DNA from: Paenibacillus dendritiformis
GTDB taxonomy: Bacteria > Bacillota > Bacilli > Paenibacillales > Paenibacillaceae
Length of the DNA stretch: 64,000 nt
Direction: 5' to 3'
Assembly (NCBI RefSeq): GCF_021654795.1
Contig: NZ_AP025344.1
Coordinates: forward strand, 6,014,501-6,078,500
In this document: positions 52,102 through 61,282 of the stretch, piece by piece
How the letters are laid out: every line of letters starts with the position of its first letter
How positions within the stretch are numbered: position 1 is the stretch's first letter
Program-made: the position numbers and the translations under genes
The notes under the pieces: generated by a model
What the model saw: only the letters and a program-made list of their open reading frames with translations
Told to the model about the DNA's origin: nothing
The model's database searches: none

Positions 52102-52201
52102 AATGTATCACTGAAGTAAAACAAAATCAATTTATTTTACTAAAATATTTACCTTAAAATCCGACGAACTTCTCCAGAGTGCGTCAATTTATTTTACTAA
52201 A
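52102..52201 (-). promoter_or_regulatory. lacZ promoter with two 18-base operator-like repeats
   Basis: On the minus strand TTTAGTAAAATAAATTGA occurs twice (52184-52201 and 52127-52144), 57 bases apart. The second copy runs into TTGATT (52125-52130), a 17-base gap and TACATT (52102-52107), a plausible promoter. The operator therefore overlaps the -35 box. The gap 51970-52380 holds nothing else that I recognise. Confidence 0.65.
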
Positions 52202-52380
52202 CTTTTTTTGATATGAAGGGATATTTTCACTTAAATGAGGGGGAAGGCCGCGAAAAGACAAGGAAGAGAGGGGGGGAGAAAGCCGAAAAAGTGGGGGAAG
52301 AAGCAGAAGCGCCGCATGACAAAAGTCCGCAAAAAAGAGGAAGAAGCGAAGAGCGGCTTCTTCCGGAAAGGGTGTCCTGA

Positions 52381-52740
52381 TTAGTGTCCGGCTCGTCCGA
52401 GCACGAAGCTGATGAGCAGAATCGCGAGTACGAGTCCCGTAATGCCCGCATAGACTATGTCACCCTCCTTCAGGAAGACCAGAAGGGACACGGCGACGCG
52501 GAAGACCGGGGTTAGAATAAGCAGAAGCAGCCCTAGCGATATAAATGCATAGGGCTTGAGTCCGGCCACGCCTGCGGCGACTCCGGCCACCGTCGTCGGG
52601 AAGCTGGCGTCCGGATACCCGCTCTCGCCCGCAGCCAGGAAGAAAAGCAGCCCGATGGCGATGAACAGCCCCGCCCCCAGTACGCCGATCCGCAGCAGGC
52701 GGCTGACCGTCAGTTCAACATCTTCGACCTTCGAATTCAT
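52381..52740 (-). CDS. DUF1634 membrane protein
   Basis: The 119-residue protein has three transmembrane helices (about 17-37, 64-85 and 95-115) and the DUF1634 opening VEDVELTVSRLLRIGVLGAG. It starts inside the end of the TauE-like gene (ATGA overlap), the standard pairing of this family with TauE/SafE transporters. It is probably an accessory subunit. Confidence 0.85.
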   Translation of the reverse strand: MNSKVEDVELTVSRLLRIGVLGAGLFIAIGLLFFLAAGESGYPDASFPTTVAGVAAGVAGLKPYAFISLGLLLLILTPVFRVAVSLLVFLKEGDIVYAGITGLVLAILLISFVLGRAGH

Positions 52741-53573
52741 ATCCAGCCCACCCCCTGCAAAATCATTTCAATGGCGACATAGCCCAGAATCGGTATAAAC
52801 AACAGCCGGATCGTACGGCTCTTCAGCTTCTGCATCAGGCGCGCTCCAATCGTCGAGCCGGCCAGCACGCCGATAGCGACGGGAGCGGCGATGCTCGGGT
52901 CGATATCCCCGCGGAAGAAGTAAATCCCGGCGCTCGCCGCCGCAGTCACCCCCATCATGAAGTTGCTGGTGGCGCTGGAGACCTTGAGCGGAAGCTTCAT
53001 AAATACGTCCATGGCCATCACCTTGAAGCTGCCGCTCCCGATGCCGAGCAGGCCGGAGATTACGCCGGCCGCGTACATGACGCCGAATCCGCCGTATACA
53101 TTGGCCACCTGGTAATCGACCTGCCTCCCCAGCGCTTTATCGTAATACGAGCCGTTCATTCTCAGCTTAGCCGCGAGCGGATGCGTCTTCGTATGCTCCG
53201 GAAGCTCGGTGTTCACCTTCTTCACCATGCCATAAGCCGAATTCAACAGGAGCAGACCGAACAGAATGAACAGCACATTCGGCGCGATCAGGCTCGCGAC
53301 AAAGGCCCCCGTCACCGCCCCTATCGTCGTCGCCACCTCCAGGAACATGCCGACCCGCAAATTCGTCAGCCGGTCGCGCAAATACGCAATCGCCGCTCCG
53401 CTGGATGTCGCAATGACCGAGATGATGCTGGCTCCGATCGCATACCGGATATCGACATCGAACAGCAGCGTGAGCGCAGGCGTAATAATAATGCCGCCTC
53501 CCAGGCCGAGAATGGCCCCGACGGTCCCCCCGACCAAGGAAATGAGCAGCAATTGTATCGTCGTCATGATCAT
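52737..53573 (-). CDS. TauE/SafE-family anion exporter
   Basis: The 278-residue protein has two repeated halves of transmembrane helices: ISLVGGTVGAILGLGGGIIITPAL at the start and GVISGLLGIGSGSFKVMAMDV near 165. These contain the paired G-x-G-x-G motifs of the family. A hydrophilic loop around 130-155 is present. Members export sulfite, sulfoacetate and other small anions. The paired DUF1634 protein supports function. The substrate cannot be told. There is no strong ribosome site before the start, so the exact ATG (first or third codon) is open. Confidence 0.85.
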   Translation of the reverse strand: MIMTTIQLLLISLVGGTVGAILGLGGGIIITPALTLLFDVDIRYAIGASIISVIATSSGAAIAYLRDRLTNLRVGMFLEVATTIGAVTGAFVASLIAPNVLFILFGLLLLNSAYGMVKKVNTELPEHTKTHPLAAKLRMNGSYYDKALGRQVDYQVANVYGGFGVMYAAGVISGLLGIGSGSFKVMAMDVFMKLPLKVSSATSNFMMGVTAAASAGIYFFRGDIDPSIAAPVAIGVLAGSTIGARLMQKLKSRTIRLLFIPILGYVAIEMILQGVGWI

Positions 53574-53737
53574 GTCATCCGATGCCCCTTTCGCTCCCTA
53601 TCACCTTAAGATGTCCCATAAGATGCCAAGGAATGCGGACCCGCCGCTCTTTTCCATGCCAAAAAAGCCCCCTGCCGCCGGCCGCAAACCGGAGCGGAGA
53701 GAGCAATTGGGTATCGGATGACGCCGATCAAAAACGA

Positions 53738-53772
53738 AAGCCGGCACGCCGAACGCGTCCGCTTGCCGGCTT
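53738..53772 (-). terminator. Terminator of the AAC(3)-like gene
   Basis: On the minus strand AAGCCGGCA pairs with TGCCGGCTT around a 17-base loop, followed by TCGTTTTT, directly after the stop codon. Confidence 0.75.
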
Positions 53773-53774
53773 CT

Positions 53775-54551
53775 TCATCTATATTGCGCGGTGGCGTTCA
53801 ACGGTTCATTATCCGAGAACAGATCCGGGTTAGCGCGAAGCATTCGCGTCAGCACTTCCGTCATTCGTACGGTATCGCAGACCCGCACCTCCGCATCGCC
53901 GAACCGCTCGAGCCTCATCGCGCCTTCTTCCCGCAGCACGCCGTCCACCTTCCAGAAATGCTCCGACCAGTTCAGTCCGCAATGTCTGCGCGACGGAACG
54001 GAGATGGCGGTTCCGTCCGGAAGCGCCGTATAGAGCTGCTCGCGCTCGTCGGTCATTCTTCCCGGAATATCCAGCCATTCCTCGATGCCGTGAATGAACG
54101 TATTCCGGCGCAGATCGACGCCAATCAGCATAATCGTGGCCTGGCGGTCGAGCAGCTTCCCCCAGGCCGAACCGCGGGCGCACGGCGTGTCGAATTGTTC
54201 GTCCCCGACCGTGAACCCCTCGGCATCGCGGCCCAGCGCGGCGACCGAATGGGTCGGATGCCAGGAACGAATGACGCCGGGGCGCTTGCGGAACCTCTCC
54301 GGCAGCATGCCGATGCATACCGGAGTGTTTTCGACGTCGAACCGCGGATTCTCCGCATTGATGTTGGCCCAGGTATGCGTCGGCAGCACCAGCAAGCCTT
54401 CTCTCATATAATCCGAGAGCGCATCGAGCACCGTATCCGGCCCACCTTCTACGGCGCCAATGCTTTTATAAGAAGAATGCACCAGAAGCGTGCCCTTCCG
54501 GTCAATCCCGATCCGCTCCAGATCGGCCATCAGGCTTTGTATTGTATGCAT
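53775..54551 (-). CDS. AAC(3)-family N-acetyltransferase
   Basis: The 258-residue protein shows the antibiotic N-acetyltransferase family pattern: LLVHSSYKSIGAVEGG near 22 (acetyl-CoA pocket), LVLPTHTWANIN, IRSWHPTHSVAALG with the catalytic histidine near 98, CARGSAWGKLLDRQA and NTFIHGIEEWLDIPGR. In clinical members it acetylates the 3-amino group of aminoglycosides. Chromosomal Bacilli members (YokD-like) often have no known drug substrate. It is the second gene behind the esterase (33-base gap). Confidence 0.85.
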   Translation of the reverse strand: MHTIQSLMADLERIGIDRKGTLLVHSSYKSIGAVEGGPDTVLDALSDYMREGLLVLPTHTWANINAENPRFDVENTPVCIGMLPERFRKRPGVIRSWHPTHSVAALGRDAEGFTVGDEQFDTPCARGSAWGKLLDRQATIMLIGVDLRRNTFIHGIEEWLDIPGRMTDEREQLYTALPDGTAISVPSRRHCGLNWSEHFWKVDGVLREEGAMRLERFGDAEVRVCDTVRMTEVLTRMLRANPDLFSDNEPLNATAQYR

Positions 54552-54584
54552 ACTCTCTCCGTCTCCTTCTCCGATGTTCGATGG

Positions 54585-55376
54585 TTATGCCTCCGGCTGC
54601 TCCTGCGGCCCAAGAGGAAGCCACTCCAGCACTTCCTTAATGCGGGCGTCCCAATACTCCCATGTATGATCCCCCGGGCCCTCGCTGTAGGTATGCTCGA
54701 AGCCGGTGCGCCGCACCGTCTCCCGGAAGCGGACATTGTCTTCATAGAGGAAATCCTCCGTCCCGCAGCATTGGAACAGCTTCGGCTTCGGTCCCGGATG
54801 CCGGTCCGCCTCCTCCAGCAAGCGGAACAGATCGTTCGGCGTCCCGGCAATCTCGCCTTCGCCGTAGATCAACCGGGCATCCTCCCGAATTCGCTCCCGC
54901 AGCGCGGGGGCGGCGACATCCAGGCTGCCCGACAGGCTAGCCGCGGCCGCGAATCGCTCCGGATAGGAGAGCGCCCATTTCATGGCGCCATATCCCCCCA
55001 TCGACAGGCCGGCCACATAATTATCCTCCCGCTTCGCGGACAACGGGAAGAAGCTGCGGGCTTTGGCCGGCAGTTCCTCCGTCAGGAAGGTCCAATAGCG
55101 CAGCCCATGAGCCATATCGGTATAGAAGCTGCGATGGACCTGCGGCATGACGACCGCGATGCCCTTCAAGGCGGCATAACGCTCGATCGACGTGCGGCGA
55201 ACCCAGATCGTATGGTCGTCCGACAAGCCGTGCAGCAGGAACAATGTCTTATGAACCTCCGTCGATTTGACGTTGTTCATCCCGTATTGTCCCGCCGTCG
55301 TCTCCGGCAGGATGACTGTCATCGCCGTGCTTAAACCCAGCACTTCCGAGAAATAATTGCAGGTAATTAGCGCCAT
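54585..55376 (-). CDS. Alpha/beta-hydrolase esterase of the FrmB/EstA type
   Basis: The 263-residue protein starts ALITCNYFSEVLGLSTAM, a form common to tributyrin esterases (EstA) of Firmicutes. Motifs are VLLHGLSDDHTIW-like LLHGLSDD near 50, the nucleophile elbow GLSMGGYGAM near 122, and a terminal GDHTWEYWDA with the catalytic histidine. It hydrolyses short acyl esters, possibly including S-formylglutathione-like substrates. It has no signal peptide. It forms an operon with the AAC(3)-like gene. Confidence 0.85.
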   Translation of the reverse strand: MALITCNYFSEVLGLSTAMTVILPETTAGQYGMNNVKSTEVHKTLFLLHGLSDDHTIWVRRTSIERYAALKGIAVVMPQVHRSFYTDMAHGLRYWTFLTEELPAKARSFFPLSAKREDNYVAGLSMGGYGAMKWALSYPERFAAAASLSGSLDVAAPALRERIREDARLIYGEGEIAGTPNDLFRLLEEADRHPGPKPKLFQCCGTEDFLYEDNVRFRETVRRTGFEHTYSEGPGDHTWEYWDARIKEVLEWLPLGPQEQPEA

Positions 55377-55889
55377 TCCTTCCCCTCCTACTCTCTGCCT
55401 TTCATCATCAGCTATGTACAGTCCTTTGCTTTATTCTCATTATAGTCCCTTCCCCGGCAAAAGGTAAGCAAGCGTTTTCCATCCATAACCTGACTGCGGG
55501 AACCCGCATTTTGTGTTCATCGTCTGTGGAAAACTGTAAAAATGCTGGTTTCTCCACCGAATCCATTATCGAAAAAGGCAAGCCTGCAAATATCAGGCTG
55601 TTGGAAAACCCCTGTTTTTTGTGAAGGGGTGGAGATGGTCCATTTTCCTCATCCAAACTTTGGCTCTTAGAGCGTTTTAAATCGATTTTCTCTACCGGGA
55701 GAAGAGATCAATCACAAGTAAAAAGCCCCATAGACTACTCATTGGCCTGATTTTACGGGATCCAAGCGACCGCGTCGGATGCTGGGGGCATCATCGCGTT
55801 ATCCGGCCTGCTGGAAGCATTATCGGCCTGCTCGAAGCATCGTTGCCTCCTGGGGCTTGGACGTGCGGAGGAAATTGCTGCTATTTCTC
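55377..55889. other. Repeat-rich gap left of the IS element
   Basis: No gene is supported. Degenerate relatives of the CCTGCA palindrome (AACTGTAAAAATGCTGG, GCCTGCAAATATCAGGC) occur near 55533 and 55584. Short repeats such as GGCCTGCTGGAAGCATTATC/GGCCTGCTCGAAGCATCG occur at about 55805-55845. Confidence 0.5.
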
Positions 55890-55960
55890 CTAGGCCCCCT
55901 AATTAAACTGGAGCTTCCGGCTCCAATATTATAAGCTGTTATCAGAGGGGGACAACTAGT

Positions 55961-56281
55961 ATGGGAAAGCACTTTAGCAAGGAAAAACGCCTGCAAATTG
56001 TAAAGGAAGCAATGGCCGGCATTAAGGTGGGAACACTTGCCCGAATGTACGGTGTCCATCCGGAGACGGTACGTGTTTGGGTTAGAGACCACCGTGACGA
56101 AATTAGCCAAGAGGAGATACCCGCAGCAGACGAGCATCTGCAAGAACTCCGTCGACTTCAAGAGGTAGAGGCAAAGTTCGAGCAGGCAAAAAAGCTCCTG
56201 GGTGAAAAAGAGCTTGAGATCGAGATCCTGCGAGAAGTCGTAAAAAAGAAGAACCCCGCTTATCTGAAAGACTTGAAATAG
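55961..56281 (+). CDS. IS3-family transposase OrfA
   Basis: The 106-residue protein has a helix-turn-helix (FSKEKRLQIVKEAMAG, GTLARMYGVHPETVRVWV) and a C-terminal leucine-zipper-like coiled coil (LQELRRLQEVEAKFEQAKKL to EIEILREVV). It binds the IS ends. The heptamer A-AAA-AAG at 56242-56248 near its end is a standard slippery site for -1 frameshifting into orfB, which makes the active OrfAB fusion. Confidence 0.85.
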   Translation: MGKHFSKEKRLQIVKEAMAGIKVGTLARMYGVHPETVRVWVRDHRDEISQEEIPAADEHLQELRRLQEVEAKFEQAKKLLGEKELEIEILREVVKKKNPAYLKDLK

Positions 56282-57213
56282 CAGAACCGTTTATTAAGCG
56301 GGGGCATGCAGCAGCTAAAGTTCTGCGTATCCTGAAAGTTCGCGAATCGACGTACTATGGCCGGAAGAAACGAGAGGCATCCAGTACCGAAGAACAGGCT
56401 TCATGCGCTCTAAAAGGGCGTCCTGTGCCTGGATTTTCCTCTACGAACACGGGCCGGAAAGTTTCAGATGAACAGATTAAAGAATGGATGCTCGAACTCC
56501 TGGAAGGAGAAGAGCACATTTATGGGTATAAGAATTTGGCGCTGTGCCTCCGCAAACAACGTGGATTGATTCTAAACAAGAAAAAGGCGTACCGCATTTG
56601 CAAAGAGTTAGGAATTCTTCAGAAACAACGGAAGAAAACAAGCAAACATCCTCGAAGAGTACCGAGAAACCGGACGGTAACCGGGGTGAACCAGCTATGG
56701 CAAATTGATATTAAATATGGGTACGTGATTGGTCGCCAGCGTTTCTTTTTCGTGCTCAGTATCATCGATGTATTTGACCGCGTCGTCGTCGGACAATACC
56801 GGGGTTCCGTGTGTGAGGCCAAGCACGTCGTACAGACACTATGCCGGGCGCTACAAGAACGCCTGAATCCCGGCGATGAGTTGCCCACCGTCCGCACCGA
56901 CAACGGGCCTCAGTTTGTCAGCAAGTTGTTTGGTGATACGTGCGAGAGTCTGGAGATCGTCCATGAACGCATCCCGCCACGCAGTCCGAATATGAACGCC
57001 TACATTGAGTCATTTCATAGCTTACTCGAACGTGATCTGTTCAGCCTGACGGAATTTATGACATTTGAAGAGGCCTATGAAGCACTTGATCGTTACATGG
57101 ATTTCTACAACAACCGCAGAATGCATGGTAGCCTAAAGAGCATGTCACCATCGGAATACTCAAAGTGGGTCATGACGCTGGAGGACCGATCAAAATATCA
57201 TCGGGCCGTGTAA
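56242..57213 (+). CDS. IS3-family transposase OrfB (via -1 frameshift)
   Basis: Read in the -1 frame from the slippery A6G, the frame is open through KKEEPRLSERLEIAEPF to the stop at 57213, about 323 codons. The integrase core has all three acidic residues: QIDIKYGYV, VRTDNGPQF and YIESFHSLLERD. It ends GSLKSMSPSEYSKW. An ATG further in (56503) and a start near 56425 are possible for free OrfB. Intact motifs and no stops suggest an active element. Confidence 0.85.
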   Translation, partial: KKEEPRLSERLEIAEPFIKRGHAAAKVLRILKVRESTYYGRKKREASSTEEQASCALKGRPVPGFSSTNTGRKVSDEQIKEWMLELLEGEEHIYGYKNLALCLRKQRGLILNKKKAYRICKELGILQKQRKKTSKHPRRVPRNRTVTGVNQLWQIDIKYGYVIGRQRFFFVLSIIDVFDRVVVGQYRGSVCEAKHVVQTLCRALQERLNPGDELPTVRTDNGPQFVSKLFGDTCESLEIVHERIPPRSPNMNAYIESFHSLLERDLFSLTEFMTFEEAYEALDRYMDFYNNRRMHGSLKSMSPSEYSKWVMTLEDRSKYHRAV

Positions 57214-57326
57214 CCACGCGAAATAGGAAGCAATTCTAAGAACGCATCTTTTTTGGTGGACATGACTCCAGATATAGGGGGCCTAGCCGATTTTACAGGA
57301 ATTTCGGCTTAATGAGTCCACATCCC

Positions 57327-57560
57327 GAGGAATTGCTGCAAATCTGCATCATTTTAGGCCCTTTTGCTTCAAGCCGAAGCGAAACGGGGAAAATTCCTGT
57401 AATTTTGCAGGATTCCCTTTCTGGAATAGTCGTCCCTATCGAATTGCTGTATTTATGCAGGATTTCGCTTACTGAATAGGAGCGTCTGGAGAAATCGTGG
57501 AGTTTTGCGGATTTCGACTGCCGGATGGGCGTGTCTAGGGAAATGGTGCAGTTTTCAGAA
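57327..57560. repeat. Array of CCTGCA/TGCAGG palindromes (copy set 3)
   Basis: Four to five units at about 57327, 57389, 57440, 57490 and 57540 read like GAATTGCTGCAAATCTGCATC, TTCCTGTAATTTTGCAGGATT and TTGCTGTATTTATGCAGGATT. They are 50-62 bases apart. The arms are more diverged than at 39.8 kb. The gap 57287-57842 holds no gene. Confidence 0.65.
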
Positions 57561-57842
57561 TGGTGGAAATATCCTTTTCCCTACTCAAAACTTCTTTCTC
57601 AACAGCCTGAAATATACATCAATTTGATCCCTTTCAAACTTGTAGCGCCGATTTGAGGGCCAAAGGATGCAGATTTGCCGGAATTTCACCAAATCCCGCT
57701 TCTATTGGAACGAAAGACTGCAACAGAGCAGCTTTTTATCTACGCTGTTTTCGCCTATACTGTTGCTCTTGGTGGGAAAACTGTATAATAAAGTTCATTA
57801 GTTTCAACGATATGACGGGTACGCCGATGGCGGGTACCCATA

Positions 57843-58379
57843 GGTGGTATTCCTCACCGTGATGCCCGTAAACGTGGTCGCAAAGTAGAAAACGAAAAAA
57901 AGGAGAAGCGGAAGCGTGGCATCTCTAAAGAGCAGGTCAGCATTGTTGTAGCTTACGACAGAAATGGCAATATCATTTGTCAGATGGGTGGTCGCGGTCG
58001 TATCAAAGCCGAAGAGATTGATGAAGTAATCGGAGGGTATATCGCACCTTCTTCTTTGCTTTGTACAGACAGCGCTACGAATTATAAAAAGTTTGCCAAA
58101 ATGAAAGGATTAACGCACGAAATTCTGCCGCGTGGAACTCATGTTTCGAAGTCGATATACCACATCCAACATGTGAATTCGTTTCATTCGCGCTTGAAAC
58201 GGTGGATGGATCGATTTCAAGGAGTAGCCACCAAATACATCGACAACTATATGTTCTGGTTCCGATTCCTAGATTTGCATAAGAAATTGAATTTTACCGA
58301 CAGGCAAAAGAAACTCCTGTTGGACACCTGCAAACGAGCGAACTTTACAACTGTAGAAAAGTTGAGAACAAGTGTATAA
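57843..58379 (+). pseudogene. IS1595-type transposase, N-terminally truncated
   Basis: The frame GGIPHRDARKRGRK to the stop at 58379 gives about 178 residues of an ISXO2/IS1595-like DDE transposase: VSIVVAYDRNGNIICQMGG, LLCTDSATNYKKFAK with an aspartate of the catalytic set, HIQHVNSFHSRLKRWMDRF, and VATKYIDNYMFWFRFLDL. The zinc-binding and first catalytic part are missing, and there is no start with a ribosome site. It is a remnant. Confidence 0.8.
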
Positions 58380-58470
58380 AAGGTGATAGTTCCCTAGTAA
58401 TTAAACCATCGCCTCCATTGTTTAATCGAGCCCGGTTCCTGAAGATTAGCTCATTGGAATATCCTAATAA

Positions 58471-59154
58471 TTAAGGTAATACAGACACTAAGGCAAAAAA
58501 TATGACTACTGAAAACGGAATAGTATATAAACATTGCTTTTTTCTTTTCGGCACAAGAAGTAAAATTGTAATTATCATTAAAGCATATAATATTTCAGTG
58601 CCAAGCATATAAAAATAGTTTCCCTTACTTATAAGAACATTTTCGTATTGCATGAATTTTTCATAATAGTTTACCGTAGAAAGATAGATTTTATACCCTT
58701 CAAATGCAATTGCAGAAATTGGTAATGCCATAATAATACTAGAAATTAAGTGGTCAGCACGAGAAAACCACATTATGTAGGCTGGAATTATTGATAGTAA
58801 TGCAGCCAAGAACCAAAAAACAATATACTTTAATGGGAAAAGGCTAAGAATTAAGATCGTATACATGTAATACGAAAATAGCATTGAAATAAGGAATATC
58901 AAAACACGTGTTGCAGCTAATTTAGGCGTGTAAGAAAATACAGCTATCAAAGTTGAAATAAATATCCACCCCCCCCAATTACTTCCGATGAATCCCAAAA
59001 TTGAAATTTCCCTGGGGATTGTAGGTGAATCAAGTATTTTAGCAACAAAACCCAATGTAAATCCAATAATGGCTGAAAATAAAATAGAATATGCTATTTG
59101 CTTTTTGCCTACTTTAATATTAGTTCGTATTTTATCAGATTTTTTAAAATGCAC
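58471..59154 (-). CDS. AT-rich multi-pass membrane protein
   Basis: The 227-residue protein has about six to seven transmembrane helices, beginning near residue 20 (ILFSAIIGFTLGFVAKIL) and ending with YTIPFSVVIFFALVSVLP. GC content is clearly below that of its neighbours, and it stands alone between an IS remnant and the ABC genes, so recent transfer is likely. No conserved motif is recognised. Confidence 0.65.
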   Translation of the reverse strand: MHFKKSDKIRTNIKVGKKQIAYSILFSAIIGFTLGFVAKILDSPTIPREISILGFIGSNWGGWIFISTLIAVFSYTPKLAATRVLIFLISMLFSYYMYTILILSLFPLKYIVFWFLAALLSIIPAYIMWFSRADHLISSIIMALPISAIAFEGYKIYLSTVNYYEKFMQYENVLISKGNYFYMLGTEILYALMIITILLLVPKRKKQCLYTIPFSVVIFFALVSVLP

Positions 59155-59397
59155 TCATAATTAACCTTCCTTCTGGATTTAGAAACACATTTTTACGTCT
59201 GTGTAAGTTAATGTTTTCCCTTGCTATTCATCAATAATATGAGCCCCGTTTAGGAACAACATTTCAATGCACTTGTTCCGCAATCCTGCCCAATAGTTTT
59301 GAGAAGTAACAATAATTCTATTCTACCTCAATTAAGTAAATAACAACAATTTTTACGAAAACAGCGTTTATCTATGACACGCCGGAACATCAAAAAA

Positions 59398-59417
59398 GAC
59401 GCACCCGAAGGTGCGCC
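59398..59417 (-). terminator. Terminator of the ABC exporter operon
   Basis: On the minus strand GGCGCACC-TTCG-GGTGCGTC is followed by TTTTTTG, a strong tetraloop terminator 15 bases after the second ABC gene. Confidence 0.9.
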
Positions 59418-59431
59418 TTGGCTCAGCAGGG

Positions 59432-61282
59432 TTACCCGACATCGACCAATCGACCGGTAAATTGGCTGTTGTACAGATCCGCATAGAAGCCGCCCTGCTG
59501 CAGCAGTTCCTCATGCGTGCCCTGCTCGATCACGGAGCCCTGATTCATGACGAGAATCAGATCGGCATCCCGAATGGTAGACAACCGGTGGGCAATAACG
59601 AAGCTGGTGCGGTTCTTCATCAGCTCCTGCATAGCCTTCTGGATGTACAGCTCCGTCCGCGTATCGACGCTGCTCGTCGCTTCGTCCAGAATCAGAATCG
59701 CCGGATCGGCCAGAATGGCGCGGGCAATCGTCAGCAGCTGCTTCTGGCCCTGCGAAATATTCGATGCTTCCTCGTTCAGCACCGTATCGTATCCATCCGG
59801 CAGCGTGCGGATGAAGTGATCCGCATGCGCGGCCTGGGCCGCCTGCACGATCTCTTCTTCCGTCGCGCCCAGGCGTCCGTAAGCGATATTGTCGCGGATC
59901 GTGCCGTTGAACAGCCACGTGTCCTGCAGCACCATGCCGAACAGGCTGCGCAGATTGCCGCGCTCCATGGCGGTAATGTTGACGCCGTCGATCGTGATCG
60001 CTCCGTCGTTAATCTCATAGAAGCGCATCAGCAGGTTGATCAGCGTCGTCTTGCCGGCCCCGGTCGGCCCGACGATGGCGACCATCTGTCCCGGCTTGAC
60101 GTCGATGTTCATATCGTCGATCAGCACTGCATCTTCCTTGTAGCCGAAGCGGACGTGATTGAAGCGGACTTGGCCCGCCGGATGAGCAATCGTCTTCGCC
60201 GGAGACGCCTCCGGCACTTCCTCAGCTTCATCCAGCACTTCAAATACCCGTTCCGCCGAGGCGACGGTAGACTGAATGATATTGGCAATATTGGCGGTCT
60301 GCGCAATCGGCTGGGTGAACTGCCGCGCATATTGGATGAATGCCTGAATATCGCCAATCTGGATGGAGCGCTGGGTAACCAGCACGCCACCGACCACGCA
60401 AATGAGCACATAGCCGATGTTGCCGATGAAGTTCATGAGCGGCATGATCAACCCGGAGATGAATTGCGCCCGGAAGCCGGATTCATACAGCTTTTCATTG
60501 ATGCCGTCGAACGCGGCCACCGATTTTTCCTCACGCCCGAAGGCTTTGATGATTTTATGGCCGGTATACATTTCCTCGACATGGCCGTTCAATTCCCCAA
60601 GGGACGTCTGCTGCCCCTTGAAGTGCTTCTGCGACCGCTTCGCGATCACGATCGTGACGACGAAGCTGAGCGGCAGCGTCAGCAGGCAGATCAGCGTCAT
60701 GAGCGGGCTGATGGTAAGCATCATCACCACGACGCCGACCAAGGTCACGATCGAGGTAATCAACTGCGTCAAGCTCTGCTGCAGCGTGCTGCTGATGTTA
60801 TCGACATCATTGGTCACCCGGCTTAAAATCTCGCCATGCGTCCGCGCGTCGAAGTATTTCAGCGGCAGCCGGTTCAGCTTGTCATTGACCTGCTTGCGCA
60901 TCTCGTACACAATATTTTGCGCCACGCCGGCCATCAAAAATTGCTGAAAATAGCTGAACAGCGCGCTAACGACATACAATCCCATTAATTTAAGCAGAAT
61001 ATTCCAAATAAAAGCAAAATCAATAGCGGTTCTTCCCATCAAGCTCTCGAACAGCGAGGTGGTGGCCTCCCCCATAATCTTCGGGCCGAGAATCGTGAAG
61101 ACGGTACTGAGTATCGCCATCGCCAGGACCGCGATCAGCTGATATTTCCGCGGCTTCAAATAGCCGACGAGCCGCTTCAGCGTGCCCTTGAAGTCCTTCG
61201 CTTTTTCCATGGGCATCCCCATCGGCGGCCCGCCCATCGGGCCCCTGTGTCCGCCCGCTTTTGGCCGATTATCTCTGCTCAT
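59432..61282 (-). CDS. ABC exporter half-transporter, second subunit
   Basis: The ATG at 61282 (GAGGAGGAGATCGC upstream) overlaps the end of the first subunit (ATGA) and gives 616 residues. An N-terminal Gly/Pro/Met-rich stretch precedes six transmembrane helices (55-350). The nucleotide-binding domain has GPTGAGKTTL (Walker A), QDTWLFNGT (Q loop), ISQGQKQLLTIARAI (signature, with ISQGQ for LSGGQ) and ILILDEATSSVD (Walker B with catalytic Glu). It forms a heterodimeric exporter with the upstream subunit, like the YfiC/YheH class of multidrug exporters. Confidence 0.88.
   Translation of the reverse strand: MSRDNRPKAGGHRGPMGGPPMGMPMEKAKDFKGTLKRLVGYLKPRKYQLIAVLAMAILSTVFTILGPKIMGEATTSLFESLMGRTAIDFAFIWNILLKLMGLYVVSALFSYFQQFLMAGVAQNIVYEMRKQVNDKLNRLPLKYFDARTHGEILSRVTNDVDNISSTLQQSLTQLITSIVTLVGVVVMMLTISPLMTLICLLTLPLSFVVTIVIAKRSQKHFKGQQTSLGELNGHVEEMYTGHKIIKAFGREEKSVAAFDGINEKLYESGFRAQFISGLIMPLMNFIGNIGYVLICVVGGVLVTQRSIQIGDIQAFIQYARQFTQPIAQTANIANIIQSTVASAERVFEVLDEAEEVPEASPAKTIAHPAGQVRFNHVRFGYKEDAVLIDDMNIDVKPGQMVAIVGPTGAGKTTLINLLMRFYEINDGAITIDGVNITAMERGNLRSLFGMVLQDTWLFNGTIRDNIAYGRLGATEEEIVQAAQAAHADHFIRTLPDGYDTVLNEEASNISQGQKQLLTIARAILADPAILILDEATSSVDTRTELYIQKAMQELMKNRTSFVIAHRLSTIRDADLILVMNQGSVIEQGTHEELLQQGGFYADLYNSQFTGRLVDVG

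Larger units (their letters stand above)
55890..57286 (+). mobile_element. IS3-family insertion sequence, complete
   Basis: Both ends carry TAGGCCCCCTA followed by CTGGAG within a few bases, as inverted repeats (left near 55891, right ending near 57285). They enclose orfA and orfB in the -1 arrangement of IS3 elements. No clear target duplication could be fixed. It lies within the repeat-rich gap between the esterase and the IS1595 remnant. Confidence 0.8.
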
